NCBI GenBank assembly: GCA_911728435.2
Contig: OU452199.1
Coordinates: 43,411,253-43,475,252, forward strand
Origin: Apoderus coryli
Lineage: Eukaryota; Arthropoda; Insecta; Coleoptera; Attelabidae
DNA: 64,000 bases
Direction: 5' to 3'
Both the position numbers and the translations under genes were made by a program. Below, one piece after another: positions 44,924-57,081 of this stretch (position 1 is the stretch's first letter; each line of letters opens with the position of its first letter). The notes beneath the pieces are model-generated. The model worked only from the letters and a program-made list of their open reading frames with translations. It did not search any database and was not told the DNA's origin.

Positions 44924-45952
44924 TATAGTAGGAAATAAAACCACTAAATAACATATATGTGTTCAAATCGTTACATTCACGTCATACATGTTTCGAGAAT
45001 CATCTCATCATCAGTGACAAAACTTACACAGAAGCACTTATAACAATCACAGATCAAACATCTATATATCTAAAAGATATTCAACAATAAACTTCAATGC
45101 AAAATTATGAGATGAAAAAGCAGCTTACCAGTTAGTGAAAAAAAATTTTTTTACATAAAAAACATCACTTAAAAAACCAAAATATAATAATCAAAACTCA
45201 GACAATGAAATTTGAGTTGATCTAAAGCAGGATTTCTTTTTATATATCATAATTATTAAATGTTATAAAATGTTATAAAAATTGGAAGAGCAAAATCAAA
45301 CTGTATTGCACTTCTAAAATAAAAGTGAGACTGAAAAGTCAAAGCTAGACCGCACGAAATACAAATATGAACCGAAATCATGAAGTCAAATGGAAACGTT
45401 ATTTGATCAATAATAATTTAAGCGAATAAGGAATGGTAAAGAATTGTAATGAGGAGATTGGGAAGAATGTTGGCTGTAAGTGTTAACAGGCTATGATTCT
45501 GAGTACAAGTGATGCAGCAGAAAATTTTTAACCTCACTTTTGTTTAACTGATTTCCACGTTGTAGAAGTGCAATACAGTTTGATTTTGCTCTTCCCATTT
45601 TTATAACATTTAATAATTATGATATATAAAAAGAAATCCTGCTTTAGATCAACTCAAATTTCATTGTCTGAGTTTTGATTATTATATTTTGGTTAAGTGA
45701 TGTTTTTTATGTAAAAAAAAATTTTTTTCACTAACTGGTAAGCTGCTTTCTCATGTCTAATTTTGCATTGAAGTTTATTGTTGAATATCTTTTAGATATA
45801 TAGATGTTTGATCTGTGATTGTTATGTGTGCTTCTGTGTAAGTTTTGTCACTCATGATGAGATGATTCTCGAAACATGTATGACGTGAATGTACCGATTT
45901 GAACACATATATATTATTTAGTGGAGTAGACGTGATTTTATTTCCTGCTATA
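44924..45952. repeat. 1-kb inverted repeat with hammerhead-like motifs
   Basis: The arm 44924-45317 is the inverse complement of 45564-45952 at high identity, with a 246-bp spacer. Both outer ends read TATAG(T/C)AGGAAATAAAA. Each arm holds one Penelope-type motif (44988-45014 minus; 45851-45880 plus). It is probably a Penelope-type inverted terminal pair or a large foldback element inserted in the hAT. No clear target duplication was found. Confidence 0.75.
44988..45014 (-). ncRNA. Hammerhead-like core motif
   Basis: Minus strand: CTGATGA, one extra T, GAG-ATGATT-CTC hairpin, GAAAC. The core boxes match, but the extra base before helix II and the lack of a clear NUH triplet argue against strong activity. 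The mirrored arm at 45851-45880 has CTCATGA instead. Confidence 0.4.
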
Positions 45953-46078
45953 ACCTATATTCTCTAGTTGACGAAGTAGGGATATCCCTATTAATTTTAG
46001 CTAACTATTAAGTAAATGACTTTATTTTATGTTATGCTTCACCACATTAAACTGCCACAAACCGCCACTGAAGCTTAT

Positions 46079-46460
46079 ACAACAAGTGCCACCGCTCAAC
46101 TGCCTAAGATTAACAAGGGTGAACCGAACTAGCAATACAGCAGCTATGGCGGCGTTACTGCTCCTAATTCCACTGTCTATCCTGATCAAGAAAGAGGCAG
46201 CAATAGGCGCTCTGAGACTAACACAGGCGATGGACGGTGATCTAAAAAGTCATATGACAATCTTGAATCAGTTACGGTTAGATTCAGGAAACAAACCGAT
46301 GAACGCTTTGCCAAATCTAAGATGGATTTGGTAAACTGGCATACGGGCCAAACTACAGGCTCTCCTTAATTCCTTTGCAAAAGCCCCACAATATTCCAGG
46401 CAGAACCCACCGCCATTTTAATGCTGCGCGGACCATGTCATAAAGGAATTGCGTAAATGA
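46079..46460 (+). pseudogene. LINE post-palm and RNase H start
   Basis: The frame NTAAMAALLLLIPLSILIKK, then EAAIGALRLTQAM, matches the PTAAMETLLHLIPLPVLVKKEAA region of the LINE at 27560-29825. After a frame change TIFQAEPTAI gives the RNase H second acidic motif. It begins exactly at the hAT target duplication, so the hAT may have inserted into this LINE. Confidence 0.6.
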
Positions 46461-46689
46461 GAAAATGAACAAACAAAGTGATATTGGAGGAATACTCCAG
46501 CCCTGAAAAAAAAATGAAGAGGAGTAAATCATGACTTTTATTTTTAAAAAGTCACACTATTTTTTCAATAAACGACACAATTTTTGAAGGAAAGACATCA
46601 ATTAAAGGAATATGAGTGGCCCAAAGATGCATCGCTGCGGCACGTCAGTGAATTACCGATAAATCAATAATCTTAAACAATAATAATTC

Positions 46690-46750
46690 GGTCGAATGCC
46701 TTCTGGAAATCGGTTTAGACACTGTCAAGCTACGAAAATCAAAATAAATT
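46690..46750 (-). pseudogene. Orphan RT motif A fragment
   Basis: The minus strand reads TDFQKAFDRI around 46712-46730, a good palm motif A with its catalytic Asp. No neighbouring RT motifs are clear. Confidence 0.4.
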
Positions 46751-47700
46751 GGGCACGCACGAACCACTGTCAACAGATTAAAAATGGACCTCACTTATAG
46801 AGACTGGCAAAGCGATAGACCCGACCATACAAAATGAGAAAAACAATGAAACCTAATCATTGTTTTCCTGCATTAGAAATCCAACAAATATTATAGTAAG
46901 TAGGACGCCATATACGAGTACATCATTAATGTAAAATAAGGATAGTTGGTGCATCCATCCACACATCAGTGCGTTTGCCTTGCCTAATTTTATCAATCAG
47001 ATGTTGCTCTTTGAGGTACACCTGACTGAATACAGAAGTACAAGGTCTAATTATTATTATTGTATAAAGCACAAATTTACGAGCGGAATACGATTTGATA
47101 ATAAGCGAGTATACTACCTAACTGACACAAATATGTTGCTCTCAGTTCTCCCAAAATATGGTAAAACGTGAGCCGTGTGGAATCAATTCTACTATTTTTT
47201 AATAATAATAGTTTAACAGTTCTCGGCTAACATCTGACACCTGATACCGTAACCTATACAGTTTTATGCTTTTTTATTGGTCTAACTATTTTAAAGGCAT
47301 TCTAAGCCTCTTTTGTATCTTACCTACAAGTATGGAATCGAAATACGCATCATCGATGACGGCATCAAAATACAGTCCACTTTGCATACAATAATTATGT
47401 TGTTGATATTTAAACTGATTTAGTAGACCATTAATTACATCAATTTCTTGTGTTCTTTTTCTCTTTACTTTGAATTTTAAGAAATTCGGATTTTACAACT
47501 CATCTATCTACACTGCTCTGCTACGGAAGAAAGCCGTATGTGCATTTTTCGAAATTGAGATTATAATATTTTTGAAATCTACAATACAATACAAAGTACA
47601 TAAAAGCCGAAACGAGCACGGTCTTTTTTATGTGAATCATTTTAAGCATTTCTCTTTTTTTGGTGTTATGTTCTGTTGTTAATACTTTTGTGTTGTCATC
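46751..47700. other. AT-rich spacer, no gene
   Basis: Open frames at 46980 and 47470 show no family motif. Confidence 0.45.
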
Positions 47701-47863
47701 GGCTTGGCGGATAGAGCAATAAAATTGACAGACCCTGAATTCCGAACTGAAGCAATTGATAAAGCAAAAAAAGCACTAGCAGCCAATGACTACCCAAAAA
47801 CCATTATAGACAAAATTTTTAAGAAAAGAATATACCAACTATATAACGGCAACAGTAATAAAT
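47701..47863 (+). pseudogene. Penelope-like element RT end (left part)
   Basis: A 54-codon frame reads GLADRAIKLTDPEFRTEAID, then AANDYPKTIIDKIFKKR and a stop. The pattern of (L)xDRAIxLSxxxF followed by NxYPxxxI is the RT thumb and end region of Penelope-like elements. The GIY-YIG domain that should follow lies beyond a 2.37-kb insert, at 50259-50744. Upstream RT motifs are absent. Confidence 0.65.
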
Positions 47864-47887
47864 AAACTGTTGCCCCCGAGGCACGAA

Positions 47888-50257
47888 TAGCTCTCCATAT
47901 TTAAGTGTAAAAGTAATAATTTCTGACCTTTTTGTCATTTATCTAAATTTAATAAATTTTTGTTTTGTTTTAGACATCAGCTATTTTTTTTTAAGTATCG
48001 GGTTTTGTGCCTTTTTCTTCTTTTTTGAGGCACTATTTATACGCAGATATTTTATATTTCAGATCTAGGCCAAGTTCTTGTACGCAAAATAATTGATTTT
48101 TTTTAGTTTTATTATAACATTTATTTTGCCCCCTTTTCTACTATTTACGAACGCCTATGTAAACAAAATTGTTATGCTGCATGTTGTAGGTTATCCGTTA
48201 AGTGGTTTTTGAGTTATCACGGATACAAATTTTTTCTGACCCTTTTATAGAATTTTCACGGACGCCTATGGAACATTAATTTTTCTCGTGTATTTTTAAC
48301 ACCAATTCAACTAGTTAAATATAATTTTTTTTACATTTTAATTTTTTTTTCATTTTACCCCTTTTTTTACTATTTACGAACGCCTATGTAAATAAAAATT
48401 TTATGCTGTATTTTTTAGGCTATCTTATATCAAAGCTATATATAATTAGCCAATTTTCCTGGTATATTTGGGAAACATTTTTTTTTCGTTTTTGACCCTT
48501 TTTTAAGACGATTTTCGAACGCCTGTGTGAACTCATTCTTTTATGTAACATTTTTTAGGTTATATTCTATCACAACTATAAAAAATTATTCAATATTTCG
48601 GATAAGTTTAAGAACTATGATTTTTTAAATTTTTAAACCCTCTTTTAAACCCATTGCCTACGCTCAATGTTAATCACCACCTATAAATATCCTGTAGTAT
48701 TTTCTACCAAATGTGGTTAGAATCCGTTAAGTGGTTTTTGAGTTATCACGGATACAAATTTTTTCTGACACTTTTATAGAATTTTCACGGACGCCTATGG
48801 TACATTAATTTTTGTCGTGTAATTTTAACACCAATTCAACGAGTTAAATATAAAAATTTTTACATTAATTTTTTTTTTATTTTACCCCTTTTTCTACTAT
48901 TTACGAACGCCTATGTAAATAAAAATTTTATGCTGCATTTTTTAGGTTATCTTATATCAAAGCTATATATAATTAGCCATATTTTCTGGTATATTTGGGA
49001 AACACTTTTTTTTTTTGTTTTTGACCCTTTTTTTTTAGACTATTTTCAGACGCCTGTGTGAACCAATCCTTTTATGTAACATTTTTTAGATTATATTCTA
49101 TCACAACTATGAAAAATTATTCAATATTCCGCATAAGTTTAAAAACTATGATTTTTTTAAATTTTGAACCCTCTGTTAAACCCCTTGCCTACGCTCAATG
49201 TTAATCACCACCTATAAATATCCTGTAGTATTTTCGTACCAAATGTGGTTAAAATCCGTTAAGTGGTTTTTATGTTATCACGGATACAAATTTTTTCTGA
49301 CCCTTTTATAGAATTTTCACGGACGCCTATGGTACATTAATTTTTGTCGTGTATTTTTAACACCAATTCATCTAGTTAAATATAAAATTTTTTACATTTA
49401 AATTTTTTTTATTTTCCCCTTTTTCTACTATTTACGAACGCCTATGTAAATAAAAATTTTATGCTGCATTTTTTAGGTTATCTTATATCAAAGCTATATA
49501 TAATTAGCCAATTTTTGTGGTATATTTGAGAAACGTTTTTTTTTCGTTTTTGATCCTTTTTTTAGACTATTTTCGAACGCCTGTGTGAACCAATTCTTTT
49601 ATGTAACATTTGTTAGGTTATATTCTATCACAACTATGAAAAATTATTCCATATTTCGAATAAGTTTAGGAAATATATATTTTTTATGTTTTGACCCCTT
49701 TTCCACTATTTACGAACGCCTATGAAAGTAAGTTATTTATGACACATTTTATAGGTTATATTCTATTAAAGCTATAAATAATTAGTTAATATTTCTGCTA
49801 TGTTTAAGAAGTACGTTTTTTTTAAATATTTTTTATCCCATTTTACACTATTTTCGAACGCCAATGTGGTCTAATATTTTATGTTAAATATTTTAGGTTA
49901 TATTCAATTAAATGCGTAAAAAATTATGCAGTATTTCGGATAAGTTTAAGAACTATGAATTCTTTTAATTTTTGAACCCTCTTTTAAACCCCTTGCCTAC
50001 GCTGAATGTTTCCCAAAATCTAATCAGCTCCTTGCCATGTCCAATAGTATTTTTGTACCAAATTTGGTTAAAATCTGTTAAGCAGTTTTTGCGTTTTCGT
50101 GCATACAGACAGACAGACAGACATTTTTTTAAAACTACTTATTTATGTATAAAATGACCAAAAACAAGTATTTCCGGTGAAATTAAAAAAAAAATTTTTT
50201 TCATGAAACTAATAGTCTCCATATATACATATATTACATATATGATATGGAGAGCTA
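47888..50257. mobile_element. Helentron/HINE-like insert with tandem-repeat core
   Basis: The ends are 13-bp inverted repeats: TAGCTCTCCATAT at 47888-47900 and its exact inverse at 50245-50257, followed by AA. The right end forms a subterminal hairpin (TCTCCATAT against ATATGGAGA around an AT-rich loop). The core is a long tandem array. Short inverted ends, a 3' hairpin and internal tandem repeats without an obvious target duplication are the layout of nonautonomous Helentron-associated elements such as DINE-1. It splits a Penelope-like reading region. The structure is seen; the class is inferred. Confidence 0.5.
48110..50130 (+). repeat. Tandem array, about 530-bp units with 175-bp subrepeats
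   Basis: TTAAGTGGTTTTTGAGTTAT recurs at about 48196 and 48730, with a variant at about 49259, giving a period near 530 bp. Within each unit TTTACGAACGCCTATG-type segments and TTTTTAGGTTAT recur roughly every 160-180 bp. The last unit diverges and ends in a CAGACAGACAGACAGACA tract near 50105. No coding frames. Confidence 0.85.
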
Positions 50258-50258
50258 A

Positions 50259-50744
50259 AAAGATAACCAAAATGGTATGGAAAAAAAATACTTAGCAATT
50301 CTTTACGTAAAAGGACTATCCGAGAACTTGGAAAATAAACTAAAAAAACACAAAATAACTGTCTGCCACAAAAGCAAACACACACTAAAATCTTGTCTAT
50401 ACACAAAATTAAAATCAAAAACCCCAACACCAAAAAAAATTCACGTTCTTTACAAAATTCCATGTCATAACTGCAAAGCTTCATATGTTGGTCAAACTAA
50501 ACAGCACCTTGATAAACGCTTAAAATCGCATAAAAATCCCAATACAGGAAAAACGGCTTTAAAAAAACATATGGAGATATATAACCACATTTTCGATTTT
50601 GACAACACAAAAGTATTAACAACAGAACATAACACCAAAAAAAGAGAAATGCTTGAAATGATTCACATAAAAAAGACCGCTGATAGTGTAAACGACCGAA
50701 CTGAAATCCAATATTTAAGGCATTTCTACAACAACATCATTTAG
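50259..50744 (+). pseudogene. Penelope-like element GIY-YIG endonuclease domain
   Basis: An open frame of about 160 codons shows KKYLAILYVKGLSENL, a short basic linker, then HVLYKIPCHNCKASYVGQTK (residues 56-75 from the ATG at 50277), followed by QHLDKRLKSHK. The Y-KIPC--C----YVGQT--L--R---H pattern is the GIY-YIG nuclease of Penelope-like elements, with the CxxC cysteines present. It ends in NDRTEIQYLRHFYNNII and a stop at 50744. This domain nicks target DNA. The frame is intact over its length. Its RT partner is the fragment before the insert at 47888. Confidence 0.85.
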
Positions 50745-51130
50745 TAATGTACTATCAAAATTCTACTTTCTGGACATACCCTGTAACTTCAATTTCAATA
50801 AGAAAAACCAATAATCGCCAGATAGGAAAAAAAAGCAGACTAAACGCGTATCATATTTCAAATTAAATTAATGTATATCACCTATAATAATTTTTAAAAT
50901 GTCTTGTGTTGTCCTCAAAAACCATGATAATTTTTATTTATTTTTTTCGTTGTGACTGTTAAATAATTTTAGAAAGTAATAACTTTAAAATATTGATATA
51001 GAAAAAAAAAGTGAACTAAGTACCTATTTTTATAATATGTACATTAACATGTAACTTTCAATTTTAGTTCCTGAAGAAGACAGCATAGCTTGTCCAAACG
51101 TTGAAAAAAAAACAAAATTTGACATGAAAT
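50745..51130 (+). other. 3' region of the Penelope-like element
   Basis: Noncoding AT-rich sequence after the GIY-YIG frame, ending beyond a hammerhead-like motif at 51071-51103. This position, just downstream of the ORF, is where Penelope-like elements carry their terminal repeat. Confidence 0.5.
51071..51103 (+). ncRNA. Decayed hammerhead-like motif downstream of the GIY-YIG frame
   Basis: CTGAAGA, one extra A, GACA-GCATAGCT-TGTC hairpin, then CAAACGTTG. The second box has C in place of the essential G12, so it should be inactive. Its place after a Penelope-like coding region links the motif family to Penelope-like elements. Confidence 0.5.
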
Positions 51131-54104
51131 TATAAAATTTCAATTTAAGTATATAGGTTTAAATGGAACCTCAATCCCAAGAAAAAAGTAAAAACAATAA
51201 TTTTTTTTTTCAACCAGTACAATTAATCTATTAATAAAACTTAGTCAAAGCAATAGTATAACTATCGATCAACCTGCTAATTACATCCCAATTCCATTCA
51301 TCGCAAAACTTACCCATTAAATGCCATGCACCCTGAAAACTTCCATCTATACATCATGAACAACTCATCTGTATTCATTTAACGGATCCAAGAGTATCAC
51401 CCACAAGCACGAAAGAAAAAAAAACTTGCATCTCACTATTACCAACTTGTCTTTTCTTGTGTGAAATGGAAAATAAAAATCGACTTTTCCGATATGTATG
51501 TCACAGGCCAATATATCACCGGACAATCCGAGCAAATGCCACATAGAAAGGGTTATTTTGGAAGTATTAAGTGTCGGTCAGTTATGATTCAGAGCGTGGG
51601 ATAAACGACGACCCATAAATTTCAGTTCTAACATGCCGGAAATGGGATATGCTTCCTGTGTGAGTGTATGGAAGTACATAAGCGGGACAAGTGTGGTTTG
51701 TTCTTAATTAATATACATCACAAAGGCAAAAGTAACAAAAAATTATTTAATTCTAATAGTAAAATATACGACGTCTCACCCATGTTGGTTAAAAAAAAAA
51801 CAACAAAAGGTGACTTTATTTTTCTCGATGGATACCTATTTTGTCCCATTCAAAGTAATACACAATAAACTTGTGGGTTCTTGAAATCCCCTAAATACTT
51901 TTTATATGCGCATTTTGGTTGGAAAGGCCTTCTTCAGCTCTTCCAGCGATGCATACTTCATTTCCTTTTGGTCTTTTTACTTTTGGGAATAGGAATAGTC
52001 GAAAGACCCACCACGGTGGTTGAGGCAGTGTTGTTTTGAGCCATCGTTTTCTCAGCCTTCTGTCAAGACCTTGTACCATGTACTATCGACTTTTTTTGCT
52101 CGAAGTAGACTCAACACATTTTCAGTAAACATTTTAAGTGCGTGCGTATTTCACAAACACACCAAAACAAGCCAAACATTTATTTATATTTGTCACATCT
52201 TTTACGTGTTTCCAATAATATAAACCTTTCTTATCTATTGTTATACCTAAGATCTTGATCTTTAAGGCCATATTTTTTCCTTCTTTCTTCTATCCCTCTC
52301 CCTGAACCAATTCTGCATCATCACAAGTTACACGCTAGTCTCAGCCTCGATTCCAGTGGATATCCTCGGTATATTTGCGATGCCGCATTTTTTTTTTTTG
52401 AATATTTTCCAAATCTATTGCTACGAAAATCATAAATCAAAGAACTTAATTGAGTTTAATTTTTATATTTTATTTTTTTAAGTTTTATTTTTACATGGCA
52501 CGAATAATTTTACTTAATTATCTTGTAAGAATCTTCTTCGCTTATTAACTGTTTCAGTCCTATCATGATCTCTTTGCCCTTAGGATAGTTTCTGTCTTCT
52601 AAAGGAGCACGTATTAGAAGCCTGGCAGAATCACAGCTTTACATATCTGAAAAAATTAGGGGAACTCGCAAAATTTAGCCTAAGTTTGACATCAAATTTC
52701 TGCAAGACCCTTCGGTCAATTTTGATGTTTTTTTTTTAATGAATTGTTGCTCGAATCCATCTGACCAATTGTGTTATTTAACGATTCGTTATTAGATCAT
52801 ATACAATGATGGAATTAAAGTGATGGTTTTCCAATGTTCTTTGAAACCCCTTGTGGAATTAATCACTGACAAATGTAGACAAACTGTAGTTCAAAGTTTT
52901 CTGAACATTTTCTTTTTTAAGCACTTTGACATCTCCATTATTAAAAGAAATACAACAAACAATTAAAAAATTAATAAAAATCGAGAACAGTAAATGTTTG
53001 ACCTCTCTGTTCTCTTATAACAGCAGTCATTCTTCTGCTCATTGTAATTAAAAAGAGAAGATCTTTAACTGATTTTGCTAACATCTTAGGAAAATCAAAT
53101 TCCACGATCTTTCGGAATGCACAACATAGGAGGCAAACACAGACAGTTTGTGTGAAAACGAGGTCAAGGTAGAGAACGGTCAACTATTGCTTCAGATTTA
53201 TATTCTTACAAGCATTCCGGGATAGTCGTATAACAGAAAAGTTGTGGAAGAAGGACGTAAAAGCCCAAGGCTTAATTTAAGGAAGCTGAAGGCTTATAGG
53301 ACAAGAAAAGCTCCAGAAACTCTAGCTACAATTCATTAAAAGGACATCAAAAATATTTTGGTGTATGAAATATGAAGAAGATAACTGGACGTCATTTACA
53401 AGGATTTGACCGTACCGACCATTTTGGGCAACTATTAAAATTGAGGAACTTCGGGTTTACCGATCATTGCTTTCCGATTTCAGTTCGTTGATTATGAGGG
53501 CTATAACAACTGCCGTATAATGGTTTCACAAAGTTTCTCAAACACGATTAGTCGCCATCTCCAGATGTCTCAGTTTATTGTACAATTTGTCAATAATATT
53601 GAGAGATTTATTTTTTTCTTCAGCTAAAAATCCTCAATAGGGCTGGCACTGTCGTTTGCCACATCCGACTTACATGATGGCTGTTGTAGAAGAAGCGTAA
53701 CAGTAGCGGTTGAACGGAAAGCCACCGGACGGTCCGGTATTTAACGGTAATCTACTCCGGGAGTTTTGGTACAATGTATAAAGAGAAATGGAAGGAGGAA
53801 CTGCACACCATTGGATGGTTCGGACGTGCAAAACGGACGTTCCTCGGAGACATGCATATATTCATCTATTATACAGGGTGCTGCAACTATGACGCAAGGA
53901 TACGACATTCGAAGAACCACATGAAAAGAACGATTACACAAAAAATACCTTTGTTTATTTATTTGTTAATGCCTTCAACATTTACTTAATTTTATTTATT
54001 TTATTTATTTTGTGGAGCAGACGCCGTTTGATTTATACATTTACTTAATTATTAATAGTTCCTTTTATAACTTTGAAGTATGGAAATAAATGAAGAACTG
54101 AGGC
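51131..54104. other. AT-rich region with no recognised gene
   Basis: About 3 kb of mostly noncoding sequence. A minus frame at 51891-52079 (RLRKRWLKTTLPQPPWWVF) and a plus frame at 53774-53989 have no family I recognise. TATACAGGGTGCTGCAAC at 53871 resembles a transposon end. Confidence 0.45.
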
Positions 54105-54815
54105 AGCAATTGGCTCATAAGAAGGGATATACTCAGCGTATGTCCACTCAGTACTAACCAATATGCCTATCAGCCGGGCAAATCAAATCAAAAGATGTAG
54201 CACAACAACCTAGTCGGGAAAACCAGTCACTTTCTTAATAATATTATTTCTTGATATAGAAGGAGCATTGAATAATGCACTACCGGAATCCATAGGGTCA
54301 GTACAATTACTGAAAAAGGAATAGAACCTATTATAAATGGTTGGATTGATTACATGCTAAGAAACAGGATGACACTGTTAGATATAGAGCCTCAAGCGGC
54401 TGCCCACAGGGTGGAGTTCTTCTCCGCTTTTGTGGTCACTTCTGGTGGACGACCTCCTTACAGAGCTGGAGCGAGAGCGGTGAGAGTTTCAAGCATATGA
54501 TGATGATCTGATCATACTATCCCGATCAAGTTCTGAATGAATCGCTTCTTCTAGAGCTCAAGCTATACGCTGAATATGATTCAGGGATGGTGTCAGCGGG
54601 AGCAGATGCCTGTAAATCTCATGCCATAATTGTGCCTTTCACTTTTCTTCGACGGAATGAGACAGATGCAAAATATCTAGGGTTAGTACTAGACAAAACA
54701 CTTAAATGGAATGCTCATCTGGAAAGGGCTCTACAGAAAGGAAGACTGTTCGTATGGGCATGTCCACGAATCTGTGGTCAGTCCTGGGAAATGAAACCCA
54801 AACAAATATACTGGC
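54105..54815 (+). pseudogene. LINE RT remnant (same group as 27560-29825)
   Basis: Broken frames show NQYAYQPGKSNQ (fingers), FLDIEGALNNALPESI (motif A with the Phe-Asp altered), GCPQGGVLLRF (motif B), YDDDLIILSRS in place of YADD (motif C keeps two Asp), AKYLGLVLDKTLKWNAHLE and a GQSWEMKPKQIYW post-palm segment. It then runs into an A-rich tract. The endonuclease and RNase H are missing. Confidence 0.72.
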
Positions 54816-54883
54816 GTAAAAAAAAATTACAAAAAAATAAAAAAAAAAAAAATCAAAAAAAATTATAATTAAATAACATTAAT
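54816..54883 (+). repeat. A-rich tract after the LINE fragment
   Basis: Mostly A with scattered T and C. It sits where the LINE breaks off, before the dispersed repeat B. Confidence 0.6.
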
Positions 54884-55995
54884 AAACATTTTTGAGTTAC
54901 CCCGTAGATAACCTCTAGGAGCTTATAGTTAAACTTTCAAAGAAATCTAGAATTGAAATCTAAAGAAATCAAAAAATTATTCAAAATATTACTTTTTTGT
55001 CCTTAACAAAATAATGAAATACATTTTTGACTCACCCCGTATATAAATTTAAAGTGTATGCTAAAAACTTCTATACATTTAAAATTTCTTAAATTTGGGC
55101 TAATTAATGTTCTTTTTGTATCACCCTGTACATGCTGCTTATTAATTAATGTTGTTATAATCTGATAAATCCTTAGCGCATAGCCAGATGTTAAAATAAC
55201 GTTAACCTTAATAGTGGTGTACGTTATTTTTAGGACTACCATCTCTATATTTTGAAATTCGTTGGTTTGTCAGGTTTCCATTTTTAGGACTACCATATCT
55301 CCCTAACTTATTATGCTGTGGTTCAATAAAGCAGATGAGATTTTTGGATCAGAAAAACTCAACTCGAATTTACGAATGTGTACGTTATTCTTTGATACGA
55401 TTGTGATTAAAAATATACGAAATTGCTTGTCCCATATATTTTTCTAAGAACATAGTCATGAAAATGGTTTTCAAAAAAAAAAAAAAATCCAATATAGTTG
55501 ACACCTCTAGTTTCACCTCATAATTTGGTTTTGGTAATATGTTTTTACTAACACGACAGACAAATTGCTCGTGTCAAATAGTTTATTATTATTTTCTTTG
55601 TTTACATTAAGAGTCTAAAAGTTTTCGGCATTATTTTCATGTTTAAGATCAATTTCTATCAACATGTTGTATATTGTAGTGTTATAAAATGGTTATTCCA
55701 TATAGTTGTAGTAAATTTCGAAGTTGTCATTGTGTATTTGAAGTGATATTAATGAAAAAGTGTTAATAAACTAAAGTGACAGTGTCATGAGAACCGTCAG
55801 ATGGATGGATGTGATCATATATTTGTCAATAACCTAAGTCAGATGGATGGGAAATAGTTGATATCTCCCTCTGCGTCGCACAGAAAATGAACTTTTGTAG
55901 ATGTAAATAAATTGATTAATAAAACAGTGTGGCCGCATTAAATCCCCTTGAAAAGTATCCATTGGGATGCAGCAAAAAACAAATTTTCCATATAG
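54884..55995 (+). repeat. Dispersed repeat, copy B (about 1.1 kb)
   Basis: Same-strand copy of 38434-39447, with an extra stretch near 55290-55500 that copy A lacks. The small frame conserved in copy A is present at 55689-55766 as IPYSCSKFRSCHCVFEV with a slightly different end. Confidence 0.75.
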
Positions 55996-56812
55996 ACAGA
56001 CTTGCGGCTGCACCTTCGGTGCAGCTTTAAGGTAAGTCACATAGGTAGCGGTTTTTTTTTTGCAGATTTTCGACGACAAAGACAGCACTATCAGATTTAT
56101 AAAAATTAATTTCTTAAAACAATTTTATTTCCATAAAGTAAGTTTGATAAAAGAGAAGGTCTCTTGAATCACATACTTATTGTGTTAAATATTCAGATTA
56201 ACCTTAAATAGTCTGAATATTTAATTCTCTAACGGAGCCTCCCAAATGTCAATAGTTTCGCGTCTATTTTAATAATATTATACTTCACTCTTTATTTTCC
56301 TAAAAAAATAGAGGGAAATATAGAGAATAAACGCATCGTCAGTGGATGAGAGTAAGTCAGGGCGAAATCTCGTATTTATAACAAGGCGTATGTTCCAAAT
56401 CCGGGGGATTGAATCTGGAAAACGAAATATCCCTGCAGCAGCAACAGCACCAAACCAACTTTTGTGGCGATTGATATATCGTACACTCATCAATAAAAAA
56501 ATATAAATCTAAGAAGAACAGAAAAGAGAGGAAAATCATATAAATCCAACTGGCTAAATTTTGTACCGCAAATAATGAAAACAAACGTGAAAGAAATAAA
56601 TAAAAATGAAATATCGTATGTAATAAATTTTCTTTTGGTTTATTTTAGTATAGAAGTACAATACAGCAACAGCAGGACTCAGAGTAGATATATCACAGTA
56701 GGTACCGCAAAAATTGATTTCATTTCCATATTTTAGGTTAGTTCTACACCGAAAGGACTACTGTAAATCAGGGACAATTCGTCAGCAAAATAAGCCATCA
56801 GCGAGTTCTTAG
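55996..56812. other. Spacer, no gene
   Basis: No supported coding region. Confidence 0.45.
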
Positions 56813-57081
56813 TGTGAAATAATAACGAGCCTTAATTAAAACTAATTTATTTACACTTATGACTGTATTTATTTGTACTATTTCTTTCACTATTATTTAT
56901 ATATGACACAACACTGTTCAGTCTTTATATACATATGTCGCCTTCCACATCACACGAGAATGTTTTGCACCTTTCCAGTCTCTTCCATTCTATTCTATGG
57001 GGGTCTACGACTCAACCAGCTCGAGTTTACCTAGACGCGTAGCGGTGTTGCCAACAGGTGTTCATTTTTATATTCGTCACA
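56813..57081 (-). mobile_element. LTR of a gypsy-like retrotransposon (3' LTR)
   Basis: On the minus strand the segment begins TGTGACGAATATAAAAATG and ends TTATTTCACA (TG...CA ends, 269 bp). Just upstream is a polypurine tract AAGACGGGGGCAA (57094-57082), as expected before a 3' LTR. Inside are TATGTATATAAAGACTGA, a TATA box close to a start-like sequence, and AATAAA signals. No reverse transcriptase or integrase remains. The flanks show no clear 4-6 bp duplication. Confidence 0.65.

Larger units (their letters stand above)
42902..46070. mobile_element. hAT transposon, 3.17 kb, with near-perfect 8-bp TSD
   Basis: Ends are CAGTGGCGGTTTGT at 42902-42915 and its exact inverse at 46057-46070. 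Flanks are AAGCGTAT (42894-42901) and AAGCTTAT (46071-46078), an 8-bp target duplication with one difference. That combination identifies a hAT insertion. The interior has no transposase; it holds a minus-strand LINE and a 1-kb inverted repeat. The copy is therefore nonautonomous or gutted. Confidence 0.82.

Noticed and set aside
51891..52079. Minus frame with RLRKRWLKTTLPQPPWW
   Set aside because: Protein-like in places, but no recognised domain and no neighbouring motifs.
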